This document shows, piece after piece, positions 38,108 through 49,197 of a stretch of 64,000 nt of DNA; position 1 is the stretch's first letter; every line of letters starts with the position of its first letter. A program made the position numbers and the translations under genes. The stretch covers positions 124,001-188,000 of the forward strand of contig JNDT01002236.1 of assembly GCA_000697055.1 (NCBI GenBank), in the 5' to 3' direction. This DNA is from Saksenaea vasiformis B4078 (lineage: Eukaryota > Mucoromycota > Mucoromycetes > Mucorales > Saksenaeaceae). The notes below the pieces were generated by a model, which worked only from the letters and a program-made list of their open reading frames with translations, was not told the origin of the DNA and made no database searches.

Positions 38108-40800
38108 ATGGAACCGTGCGCTAAGCGGATCAAATTATCGCTTGAACCGGCCATTGGCAAGAAATCAGTGGACATTACTGACGCTGGTCAGGAAATATAC
38201 AAAGAGTAAAGAAAACGAAACCCATTCGCTATCCATTGGCACGCGCAGACTGATGGTCCGGAGCATCGTTGTGTAGTGAGCCTCATTTATCCGAGAAACT
38301 GATGCAAACAGTCGATCGCATTTGGTTTGAACGAGGCCATTGGAAAGATATTACCGAGTCAAGTTTGCAAAAGTCGATTACAGAGAAAGAAACACATGAG
38401 ACAGAAAACGCGCTCGTTAGCGATCCATCAAAAATCGACGACGCCGCCTCTACCACCTCACAAACACCAGCATCACCACCAGCCTTTGATATGATCAAAT
38501 TGAGAGAATCCGTCGTTAACAAGCTCCTGTAAGGAAAAAAAGAAAAAATACGCAATGTTGACGCTTTATTTATGGTGTTGCTACCTGGCCCTTTTAGTCA
38601 TGCAAAAAGTGAGATCGATGTTGCACTGGATGTTGTCACGATCCTTGCTACACAAAACAAAACGGGTGGTCCACCCAAAGATCTCGTGTTGCCACCAGGC
38701 TCCTTGAGCACGACCTATGTCTCTAAACCAAAACCCACCCCAAAGGCACAACTCGAATCATCCCAATTAACCTTGGGTCTTAAAAGACAACAACAGAAAG
38801 CAGCATCCACATTTCTGAAATCAAGTGCATCCTCATTACGAAAAATAGTAGACAATGAACAAGCCTTTTGGGAAGAAGTACTAGAATTAAGACGAAATAA
38901 TTGGTTGATGCAGAGCAGCGGTGCACCCAATCCCGCTGGCAGCATCTCCTCCTTTCGTGTTCAGTATGGCTTCACGGATGGTACAGAAGATTTATCGCCA
39001 AAGCAAAGAAAATTAATAATTTTTTTTTAGTGGGGTCTGATTTTAATGAAGTTTCGTTTGGCGAGCTGATGCGTTCAGATGATGTCCATAGCGAGGACGA
39101 TAATAACGATGCACCGAAGTTGCAACTTTCCTTACCGCATAATGTGCCACGTAACGTGGTAGTCAGCATCCATAAAAGCCGCATGGGCCGACTTGGCCTT
39201 GATCCTGATGTGCGCTCAGAAGACATGCTTGGCATGATTGATGAACAGCCAGAAGACGAATCAACCCATAGAGGTAACGACAAACCCTCTTTGTCTGCAA
39301 CTTCAAGTACGAATAATATGATTTAGATACCATGATTTTGCCAACAGCGGCAAATTCAAAGAGTAGTGTACAGAAGCGATTAGTAGCAGCGCAAGCAACT
39401 GTATTTGATGCAGAACTTTTTGCGGGTGTATGTCCATTTCCTTTTTTTTCCCTTTTGTTGCATGCCGTCTCACATGGACGATAGGTTTTATCTGAAGCGC
39501 AGGCACTTCGTAGTCATGTCCGTATTGCTGATGATGAAGTGATTGTAACAATTGATGGTCAAATCGACCTTTCCATTCAAAAAGTACAAAATACGCTGGA
39601 ACAGACAGAAAGTTCTGCGGAGATCGTATCCACACGAAGAATCGCTGCTCAGTCACTCTGTCTGGCGCTACGCTTGTTACTCATACAAAAACATCGGCTT
39701 CATATTTGGAAAACGCGAGCACGGATTTTATCGTCGAATCGAAAAGTACGTCAGTTACTGGAGACAACTGCACCACCCACAGCAGGCCCTACACGTGGTA
39801 TGCCCTCCTCCTCCAGCAGCCGGCGTCTTCAGCAAACAGGCACAGCGTTTCAGACACCAGCGCAGCAGCAGTACACACGTGAACCTCTGGCCGATGTATC
39901 TATCCTGTTGCCTGTGTTGACCATGTCTCGTTTCTGGGTCCTCTTTGATCGTGTGCGCCAGGCCGTGTACGAAACGGTAGATCCTCTCTGCGGCGAAGGC
40001 GGTCTTGATTTGGCCGTCCATTATAAGACGGTACAACCCTCGACTGCCAAACCGATAGGCTTCTGTGACGCCTACCCAAGTGTCGGTGACCTCGCTATCT
40101 CCTTAGCAATCACGTTGATGAAGGGGTAAGCCTTTGGTTTCCTGTTTGTTTACTGCTATTGACACTGCTGTGCAGTCCTTCTTTGCACTTTTCGCTGCAT
40201 CATTCTGGTTGCATCATGGTACTGATGCCACAAACTACGCTGACACTTCAAAGCGTCTCCGAGTTTGAGGCATTCCTGTCGCGTGAAATCAACCTGATAT
40301 GTCTACGCATTGTTTGCAAGGAAGCCAATGCAATTATCCAACGCTCTTCCTTCTACCAAGCAGCAGGCATCAGCGAAAAAGCAAGATTCCTATGGAAAGT
40401 GGATGAAGTGGAAGAAACAGTCAATGGATCCGTGTGGTGGTCCTCTGCCAAGGAGCATAGATCGCGTCTTTGGCGTATGTTGTAAGTGTGAAGATCTTGA
40501 GTAATAGTAGGAATGAGACAGACTCACTCACTCACTCACACATCATTGATTTACAGACACATCAAATTAGTGAAGAAACGCATGGCATCGTATCATCCAT
40601 ACTATCCGAAACAGCCAGCATACTGTTTACAGTTTCATCTGGGTCCTCTGTCACCACTGCCGAGCGAAACCCGCACCGTCCTGTTTGCCAAAACCTTTAC
40701 CCATGATACATCCAGCAATAGTGATGCCCTCAACTTTTGTGAAAAAATCAAGCAAGCCGTAGAAAACTTATTATCCGATGCAACAGGTTTAACCTATTAA
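38108..40800 (+). CDS. MED17: Mediator complex subunit 17 (8 exons)
   Basis: A head-module subunit of Mediator, the bridge between activators and RNA polymerase II; yeast Srb4/Med17 is essential. Predicted at 755 residues. Exons are 38108–38205, 38277–38528, 38598–38980, 39031–39273, 39327–39427, 39485–40125, 40176–40481 and 40557–40800; all GT–AG, all phases close. Diagnostic segments are LMQTVDRIWFERGHWKDIT near the N-terminus, SEIDVALDVVTILATQN, LKRQQQKAASTFLKSSASSL, then FWEEVLELRRNNW, and DVGSDFNEVSFGEL spanning the exon 3–4 junction. The order and spacing match Med17 from other fungi and animals. Nuclear. Confidence 0.93.
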
Positions 40801-40829
40801 AAACAATTCTTTTTTTTTTTACTCTTTCT

Positions 40830-43080
40830 TTATTCTTTGTTTTGCACGGTCATCACGGTTCGTCGCCATGATGGCCAAGGTACAACTTGCGAATGGGATG
40901 CATCAGGCCATGTAACCATTTGGTCATTGGCTAACAATGTATTTTTACCGCCAAAGAGCGCTTGAAGACCCTGTACACAAAAACCATAATCGACCTCTGT
41001 CTCAGGGTCTTCGCCAAACGCATACACATGACCGGTATGGACAGCAATGGGTCTATTGGTTGTCATGCCACTGGTGAGCATATTGATGGTTACGTCTTTA
41101 CATGTCGGGTGTTGGTCGACAAAGTCGTGAACTGCTTCGGGAAGGAGGCATGTATAGGCTGACAGAAAATCACTGCTTAAAATGGCGGATTGAGGAAGGA
41201 CCAGATCATAGGTTGTTGTTTGTTTGGTTGTCGATGCGCGATAATGACCTACAATGGTTTCTTGATGGCCCTGCCATACCTAAAACACAATATATATGAG
41301 GAAACAATGAAAAACAAAAAAAAAATTGAAGTCAAATAGATGCTTACTGCAAAAAGGTATTCCAGATCTTGTCTGGAAACAAGAACCTACCACACCCCCT
41401 CTTCCTTATCAGTCCACAGTTTTTTTTCCAAACACTTGAAGACTTACATGATCATCGGTCAAATAAACGGCTTTGGTCCGCATAGCTTCATGTGGATGGA
41501 ACAACACATTAGGTGATGCGTCGCTATTCACAGCATAAACACGCTTCATGTTGCGTAGTGAACTGGGTACCTCGCCGATCACAAAGATCCGGTCGACGAC
41601 CGGGGTCTCCCGATAGATTTGGATCAGGTCCTTGAGACGTTTTGTATTTGGATGACGAATATGTAAAACAACGGAAAATCGTTCGAGGACAGGTCGTCGA
41701 GGTGTTTTTCGCATGTGGTCACATACAGCCGTAATGCGCTCTAAAGAGGAGGAGGAGGAGTTGGTGGTGGTGGTGGCTAGAGAGTGACAAGTCAGTTAGT
41801 CAGTCAGTCAATCAGTCAGTCATGGGTTTCCAGCAGAGGTTAATAGCACGTACATTCAAGTGTTGCGTACATGTCGCGCCGAGTTCGAGCCCATAACCGG
41901 AAAAGGTAAGTATCGTAGTTATCTTTCCACTCGGGATCGTGCAAGTAATAAAAGTTCCATGGTTTTGTTCTACTTGTGTAATGTATGACTTTTGCCGAGT
42001 GATTACGTATATAGTTAGACATGATAGCGGAGAAGTGCTAAATGATTGGAAATAATAAGGAGTCATTTGAGCAAATTTCTCTTATTTATGAAAGAAAGAA
42101 ACCATCTTACTGTGAACTTGACCATGATGTTGTAGACGCCATCCAACGGATGAACCTTATCCGCAAAATACCAGTTAAGGAAACCTTGATCGCCACGATT
42201 ATAACTTGGTGCGGATTGGTATACCTCGATAAGGTGCTGAAACGTGGAGGCTGATGGTTCTGCCACAAACACGCCTGTATTAATTACGCCCCCAATGTCG
42301 ATCGCAGCACTCATTTCAGGGTGCTCAAAAAGTTCATCAATAGACTATTATTTTTTCGTAAGCGTTTTTTTTTAAAAAAAAATCGAAACCAAACTCTTTA
42401 ATGCAAAATTTGTACATACCTGGAGAACCATGGTGTCTGCATCCAGGTACACCACCTGAATAAATCAGTTTTTTCCTTTTTCTTCAGTAAACAACGAAGC
42501 AGATCATTTGTCCTACCTTTCTATATTCGGTAAGATCCCAAAGATGCAGTTTAGAGTATCGACAGGCCTTGTTATAGCCTTTTACTTGCGCCTCTTTTGA
42601 TTTCCAGGGATACCGTAACTATGATAGCTTCCGGTCAGTTCGGCTGTACAAACAAAAGAACATGTTTACCTGATCAATTGGCAATACCCGAGCCCCCAAA
42701 CTCTCCAGACTATTCCGTGTAGAATCCGAGACATCCGAAAGGACAAGAACAACAATAGGATAGCTGGTGTTCGTCTTTACTAACGAATGAACAAGGACCT
42801 GGGTTGCCTCACCCTAAATCAGAAAACGACGTGTTTTTAAAACGATGCATTGTTGAAAAAGAAAATAACGGGACGGTCTTACCATCACGTCGTCACATAG
42901 AAAAGTGACGAAGGCGTAGGGTTGATTTTCTGTAAATGCATGTTGTTCTTCCTGTTGCTCCAGGGAGGTAGATGTGAGTGCAGCGCGGCGTATCCATACG
43001 ATCGTCGGGTGGAAGGATAAATAGAGAACGATCATAAAAAAGGCAGATAAGGATGCCAGCCGCCAACTTCGCTTATTCAT
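40830..43080 (-). CDS. Two-domain glycosyltransferase: GT8 plus GT64-like (8 exons)
   Basis: A Golgi-type II membrane protein of 558 residues. Exons: 43080–42883, 42813–42670, 42618–42517, 42455–42420, 42344–42111, 42037–41854, 41776–41448, 41279–40830; all junctions GT–AG, all phases close. One transmembrane anchor lies at residues ~8–28 (LASLSAFFMIVLYLSF). The first catalytic domain is GT8, glycogenin or glucuronyltransferase-like: AFVTFLCDDVMGEAT, VVYLDADTMVLQ (the DXD motif, alone in a 36-nt exon), GVINTGVFVAEPS, RGDQGFLNWYF, AKVIHYTSRTKPWNF. After a Thr/Ser linker comes a domain resembling exostosin-like GT64: FSVVLHIRHPNTKRLKDLI, AVYLTDDHVWQ, FVDQHPTCKDVTINMLTS. Both probably act on a surface polysaccharide or glycoprotein glycan. 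The donor sugars are unknown. The junction between domains is a single in-frame splice, so these look fused rather than adjacent. Confidence 0.85.
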
Positions 43081-43338
43081 TAAAGCTATACGTGTGATTG
43101 TGTGTTGTGTTGTGTTTTTGGTGAGATTTTTGGTTCAGAAAGTGAGAAAGAGAAAGAAAGAAAAAGGAGGGAAAGGGATCTTTTGCCTTTTTTTGTTAGT
43201 AATGCAGAAAATTTTGTGAGTATGTGTTATTTCTTTTCTTTTTTGTCTTACGTTTATCATGATCTATGAAGTAAATAGTTTAGGTTAATTTACAGCTTTT
43301 GAGTTGTTGCGGGACCGATCGTCTTTCTCCTTTTCTTT

Positions 43339-44363
43339 TCATTGGTCTGTTGCTCCCATTTGGTATAGTACTGTGGGTTCGTCCATCTTGAGACGTTTGT
43401 GTATCATTACAATATACCAAATGACAAGTAACGTGACGAGAACGCCCACAATGGATAATGTCGAGCTACTTAACACGACAATGGTATCGAGATCAAAGTG
43501 AAGTATATAATACAGTTTCAGTCCAAATTCGAGTTCAAGGATCGTGAGATTGATGGCGGTGAGAACACGTAGGTGTAACCGGAAAAAAGGAAAGCGGTCC
43601 CAGTAAAATGCCATTCTTTTCTGGGATCGTCCGTCCACAATCACTGGTTGGAGAGGGATCAGGTCGCACGCAAGATAGTACAAGATCGGCTTCAACTGAA
43701 AGGATTTGATTCGGACTGGAATCAACGTGATAGCGCATATAACGCCTACTCCCGATGTACTAAAGTATAAGGAGTTTGATTTTATATTATATATGTATAA
43801 TCTGTAGATCATCCAGTTGGCACCCTTACACAAAGGATTCGCGCATAAGCAGTAACTTGGGATCGCCGTTGATGGCTGCCAAAATGACCGACAATATAAA
43901 TCCTTGTAACTCAGTGTTAAAGAATAAAAAAAAAGTCCAAAGCCAAAGCGAACAACGCCCCTTTTTTCTTTCTTTCTTTCTTTCTCCCGCTCTCTCTCTC
44001 TCTTTTTTTATTACCAAAGACAACGGCGACGCCTAGCGTATCGATGCGCCGTAAAAAGATGGCTTGGCCAATAACAGACAAGATGGTTGGTGTGGTAGAC
44101 AAGACGAGTGCCCATACAGGTTTTAGATGCTGCTTCAATATGTTGTACAATGCAATAGGGATGATGGCATTCATGATAATGATGTAAACGACTCTACGAA
44201 TGACTAACCAACGCCGTTTGCGTTTTGTTAAGAGAGCATTGGACGACGATTCCGCTTGTTCGAGTTTTGGTTCACTCGTTGAAGGTTCTTCATGTCTGAA
44301 TAACATATGAAACGAGACGATGCTGTCATAACGATCAATGGCTACGATGGAATCCTTGGCCAT
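43339..44363 (-). CDS. VC0807-like multi-pass membrane protein (3 exons)
   Basis: Predicted at 280 residues with about six hydrophobic segments. Exons: 44363–44015, 43902–43830, 43759–43339, phases closing. Characteristic pieces are VSTTPTILSVIGQAI-like helices in exon 1, NGDPKLLLMRESFVTSGVGVICAITL across exons 2–3, and KPILYYLACDLIPL. This pattern (PTI…, D-PKLLLMRES, KP…YY) is that of the VC0807 family found in bacteria and fungi, whose function is unknown. The frame is open a few codons upstream of the chosen ATG but has no earlier ATG. It lies head-to-tail with the glycosyltransferase gene. Confidence 0.8.
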
Positions 44364-44671
44364 GCGATGCAACAAGTAATTCGCATGAAAAGAAAAAGAA
44401 ATGAAAGAGAAAAGTTATATAGACCAGTTCATGTAAAAAGAATGCAGCTGAAAAGTCAATACGAAGCAAGCATACACTCTGCTGACTCGCTCGTTCGTAA
44501 ATCACCCGAACAACCATGGCAAAGTTGCAAAAGCAACCCTTTGTGAAACTTCGACTAAACCAATCTTAGCTTGGTTTAACAAGAAAAAAACCCCCCATTT
44601 TCGTCTAAATCGTTTTTTACTTTATCTAGATGTCAATGTGGAACGCATGATCTTTCTTTTTTTTTTTTAGT
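44364..44671. other. Short intergenic region
   Basis: 5' flank of the VC0807-like gene and 3' flank of the NADH dehydrogenase gene. Only T-rich runs; no gene or repeat. Confidence 0.5.
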
Positions 44672-47322
44672 TTAGAAACGAGAAATATCACGACCGAACA
44701 TCCAAGTCATAAGCCTACGCGAGGAGAGAGTTACTATTTATCGAAACTACGGTTACCTCCAATACATTACCAATACATAGGAATCAGCATTTTGTTTCTC
44801 ATGCTAACACTCATGCTCATGTACGCAGAACTAAAATTCAACAAATGAATAACTAACAACATGTCTTCTCTTTTTTAACGTACCGCCAAAACATCCATGC
44901 CATATGTCCACCTTCTTTGGCTTTTTCATGCACCGGAGACATGTCGACTACAGCTTCCCAGGAACCAATATAGGCCTGTCCCAGTTTGCTTAAACAATGA
45001 CTATGTAACGGAGGGAGACTTACCATGGAACCCCGATTTTCAAAACTGAATCCATCTGAAGGAACAGGTTTATTGCGTGCTATCTTGTTGAAGGCTATTA
45101 TTCATTCATGTTAGCTTTCACCTTGTTTTTACTATCTACACTTACTTTTGCTTAAATAGATGGCCTTTTGATTAGCCACTAGATGTGGAAAAATGGGGTT
45201 AGTTGCTATATCCCAGGGTAACTCATTTCTAAACCTTGTGCTGTAGCAGGAAGATCATATTCGTGTATTGTTGCACAGTCGCCCAGTGCATAGCTAAATC
45301 CAAAGGGTTAATGCGTTGAAGCAGTAAAAAAATAAAATAAAATAAAAGACGTACACGTTCTTTAGAGGTTCTTTGGTATCGCTGTCTAACACGCGCAAAT
45401 GACGATCTGTGAGAATCCTACCGGGTCTTGTTTTAGTTTCACACTCCATTTGGCTTGAATATACCTTTGACCTCGAGCATCTTTGGCGACGCTATCCAGG
45501 CACTCCACCAAGGGATTAGGCATTAATCCAGTTGCCCAAACGAGCATACCGTATTTCACTGGATAAATAGATCAGTAGGCTTCTTCAAAAGACAATTTAC
45601 CTTCTCCCTCTTCCTTGGTACGTAGATAATCCTTGTGAACTTCAACCACATGGCTATTGGTCTATTTGTCAAGTAGTTTAAAACCATTGAGGTTTAAAAA
45701 AGAATAGACTTGAGTTTACCTTGACTTGGATACCATGACGATTAAATTTGTGCAGAGCGAAATCGGATAACTTTTTATCGAAATTGCCGAGAATTTGAGG
45801 TGCAACATCATAGACAGTCATGCGTGTATGTTCCATCAATTGTGGATAGAGTCTTGATAAATCTTCGGTAATGAAATCGTAAAGTTCAGCCGAGAATTCA
45901 ACGCCCTAACCATCTTTGGGGGTTAATGTACGGAAAAGAAAAGAAAAGAAAAGAAGGGACATACAGTAGGACCACCCCCTGTTTTGAATTACATTAGAAA
46001 ACAAACGTTTGTATATGATTCATGTGTCTTACCCACAACAGCAAAATGCAACTTGGATGCTTTTTCAATATCACTGACCCCAGGTTGAGCAGCATATTCA
46101 AAACCTAGCATTAAAGTAAGAACCAGATTATTTTCTTTTTCTTTCTGTCTGTCTTACACTCTAACACGCGTGCACGAATGCGTCTGGCGTCATTAATGTC
46201 TTTCAGGAAAATGCCATGTTCCTTTACCCCTGGGGTATTGAATGTGTTGGAATAGGCACCCACGCTAATGACCAATTTGTCATAATCCAACGAAAAGGTC
46301 TGACCCTTGTCTAAAGAAGAAGAAAAAAAACTCAGTTGTTTATACAAGGGGAAACATGGATAAACTTACTGTCATCCAAATTGGAGGTACAATGGACCAC
46401 TTGATTCTTTAGGTCTAGGAAACGGTTAAACTATGGACAAACCCGGGGAGAGAGAGACATCGTTGTACCTATCTTGTCACACCAAGCCTGGTGGTAATCC
46501 ACATCCTTTGAATAGCCTCGCACGGGCTCCGTAATACATCGGAATTCCAAAGTCCCGACAGACGTGCTATAAGCCAACGGTTTAAATTTTTTGAGTCAAA
46601 ACGGACGAACAACGTGTCCGCCACGTGCCGATGCTGAACTTTTTTTTTTACCTGGCCAGCAGTGGGGTAAACACAAAATAATTTCTGGAAGAATGGAAAA
46701 AAAATAAGTTAAATGTATGAATTGAAATTAAATTTTATCCTACCTTGGTGAGACAACAGTTACATCATAGTCCTTCTTGTTCAGTTGGCGCATCAGCTTA
46801 AATCCTAAGGAAAGAGGGATATTCGATTATCGGATCGCTGGCTTTCGGCATTTCAATTTCTTACCTGCCCAGCCGGATCCTGGCGATCGAATGTCACAAA
46901 AGAAAAGAAATTAGAGCCTATGATAAGCTGGCGGAAATAGGTTGCCGAAAATGCCGACATTACCTAAGATAATCACTCTGCCTGTCAAGTAGGATATTAA
47001 TCAGATTAAAGAAAAAAAAAGATTACACACTGATAAAAGATTTTACCCTGCGATTTGGCCAAGGTTCTCGTACGTGTTGATGTATTGGCAAAAGCTATCG
47101 ATCATAATCAGACATGCAAGAAACAAGAACCAAGAGAGTTGTTAGTTATCTTCTCTTCTTACATCGTGTAATGTTTAATGTGGTTGTGTCTGTAGAAACG
47201 GATCGTTTCAAAATCAAACCATAAGGTGACGCAATGGAACGCAAGTGCACAAAGGCTATGTAAAAAAACTAAGACAAGGAATCCTCCAAGTAGGGACAGC
47301 ACTTACGACGTGTGTTTATCAT
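44672..47322 (-). CDS. Alternative (type II) NADH dehydrogenase, 22 exons
   Basis: A mitochondrial rotenone-insensitive NADH:ubiquinone oxidoreductase (NDE/NDI type) of 475 residues, FAD-dependent, not proton-pumping. It is split into 22 exons: 47322–47307, 47255–47163, 47094–47047, 46981–46964, 46879–46865, 46804–46744, 46684–46652, 46566–46469, 46414–46370, 46310–46158, 46104–46033, 45978–45965, 45905–45720, 45661–45601, 45558–45465, 45417–45355, 45293–45235, 45178–45146, 45094–45024, 44975–44884, 44830–44771, 44714–44672. All introns are GT–AG and every phase closes. A Ser/Arg/Thr-rich presequence precedes VIILGSGWAGF (FAD Rossmann). Later come NYFVFTPLLAS, DYDKLVISVGA, FAVVGGGPTGVEF (NADH Rossmann), YALGDCAT (FAD/quinone) and the C-terminal amphipathic membrane-binding end WLMTWMFGRDISRF. 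Whether it faces the matrix or the intermembrane space is not decided by sequence. Confidence 0.93.
45965..45978 (-). other. 14-nt microexon in NADH dehydrogenase gene
   Basis: Encodes the core of the second glycine-rich NADH-binding loop. The flanking exons end in GTTGTGG and start GGCGTTGAATTC; only inclusion of this 14-nt exon (flanked by AG and GTATGT) yields VVGGGPTGVEF in frame. Skipping it would both shift the frame and delete the dinucleotide-binding glycines. Confidence 0.85.
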
Positions 47323-48196
47323 GGTGGAAAAATTTCAGGAAAGGAAACGCGGAATTTAGGTAGAGATCATTACGAGATAGAGAGAGATTATATATACTCT
47401 CTTTTTTTACCGGAAGTGACTCGCATCGGACATGAACGGTTAAGTCACATCCTCTTTTCCCATATCTTGCACTTAAGACCTTTTTTCTTTTTTCTTTTTT
47501 TTCCTCTTATTTCTTATCAAACGTGGTATAAGTGGACGATACAAGTGGAGAGAAAATGATGCAAGACACTTATCATTTTTAAGAGAAAATGATAAGCGAA
47601 TTTCCCTTTTTCATGTGAAACCACCTGGATCTGACAATTTCGCTCTCCTTAATCCACCAAGGGTTTGGGAGAAAATCGAGCTCTTAAATAGGCATTTAAG
47701 ATCGATGGCCGAGAGTGTGAGAGTGTGTGAGAGAGAGGAGGCCGTCAATGAAATGAAATCCCGCCTCCTTATGACAGATTTTACGGCGACCCTGAGGGTT
47801 TCAGTATGCAACAAATATAAACATCGTCCGCGTGATACTCCAGGATATCTCACGTTTACTTGTCAATGAACCATGGTATGATGGATAGGTCCACGTTTCA
47901 AAAAAAGCATAGCGTGTCAAAACGTAAATTATAAACCGATGCATATTTTCTCTGTGGAGAGTCATTAAACCGTTAATTTATGCTGTGCAGCTAAATGGTA
48001 GCCTATAGTTAAACACATGAACACTTACCCCAGAATGTACCCAAAAAATAAAAGCGTTTCCTTTGTTTTTCTTTTTTGCGCCTGTGTGGGGTGATAAAAA
48101 AACGGGTGCTTGAGACACAAAGGATACTTCTCTCTCTCTTTCTTTCTTTCTTTCTTTTTTTTCCCTTTCTTTTTCTCCTATTGTTCAAAACTCCTC
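47323..48196. other. Divergent intergenic region
   Basis: Between the minus-strand NADH dehydrogenase and the plus-strand KSVSF protein. A frame of 84 codons at 47615–47869 exists on the plus strand, with no recognisable domain. Pyrimidine-rich tracts precede 48197. Nothing else seen. Confidence 0.45.
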
Positions 48197-48679
48197 ATGG
48201 CTGTTCATTTGGATCTTCGATCATCATCACTTACTCATTGCCTTGGCGAACAAAAAGAAGCCGAACTGGATGATACCATCTACCAGTTATTAAGTCTCTG
48301 TTTGTCTTCACAGACAGAATCCTACTCTCGACAACCATCACAACCTATTACTACTACTACTACTACAACGACAACAGCATCATCTTACTGGAACAGTAAA
48401 AAACATCGAAATTGGCTGGGTGAAATCATACAACCATCCTCCGCGGAAAAGACCTCGGACTCATCCCGGTACCTTGTTCATCGCAATACAGCGTTTAATG
48501 CGGTTACAACAGCACCTGGTCATAGTCATCGCACAAAAAAATCAACCGCCAAAAAATCCGTGTCATTCAGTGACCAGGTGACAGTGATTACGCTTCACCT
48601 CAGCACATATTCACAAAAAGAAGGCGATGATGACTTTGTCGATGCACTCGAAGAACTACCGGCCAATACACATGCATAA
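48197..48679 (+). CDS. Small Ser/Thr-rich protein with a KSVSF motif (160 aa)
   Basis: A single-exon ORF. The frame is open upstream to 48110, but that part is translated poly-pyrimidine, so the ATG at 48197 (MAVHLDLRSSS) is chosen. It has a Thr-repeat (eight or nine Thr from an ACT/ACA run at about 48350–48375), a basic stretch (HRTKKSTAKK) and then KSVSFSDQVTVITLHL. KSVSF fits the RVxF-type docking motif for protein phosphatase 1, and the basic residues before and acidic residue after are typical of such sites. No catalytic domain. A PP1 regulatory role is an inference; the protein could simply be intrinsically disordered. Confidence 0.6.
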   Translation: MAVHLDLRSSSLTHCLGEQKEAELDDTIYQLLSLCLSSQTESYSRQPSQPITTTTTTTTTASSYWNSKKHRNWLGEIIQPSSAEKTSDSSRYLVHRNTAFNAVTTAPGHSHRTKKSTAKKSVSFSDQVTVITLHLSTYSQKEGDDDFVDALEELPANTHA

Positions 48680-49197
48680 AGAGAAAAAACCCCTCTATAC
48701 ATACCTGCGCTTTTTTCTTTTTCTGTAACTATGTTTGCTTAAGATGTTTACGACACATACATGACCAGATAGATATGTACTGTTCACCAGACAACTTCCC
48801 CTCTCCCCCAATTCCCCGTCGTGTGGGGATCGTAGATCCATCACTTTCACTTCTCGTTGGAAACAAGAACAAATCATAAAATTCTTCCACTAGCTTTAAT
48901 GATACTACCTCATTTGTCTTCTTAAAAAGAGAATCTTTTTCAAACATCTTCAAGAACCATAAATATACAATTTTTTTTTCATGGAATCAAAAAATACCTA
49001 TGACAGCAAAGCTATTAGCTGTTTCATGTTGTCAGGAATAAAGAAGAAAAAATGCTGAGTTAAGCATTTGAATCACCGGCGAGAAAATGTGGGCCGCAGT
49101 AACGTAGGACAAACCAAGGTCTTAAAGGGCCACGTAACGCGTTCGATTCTCAATTCAATTTTTTTTTCTTCTCGTTTACGATTGTTTGGACTTCGGT
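48680..49197. other. Intergenic
   Basis: No gene. A GTTCGATTCTC-like stretch near 49140 recalls a tRNA T-arm, but no acceptor stem or anticodon arm can be folded around it. T-rich just before the aldo/keto reductase start. Confidence 0.5.

Noticed and set aside
49080..49160. Possible tRNA with a GTTCGATTC T-arm
   Set aside because: No acceptor stem, D-arm or anticodon stem can be formed around it.
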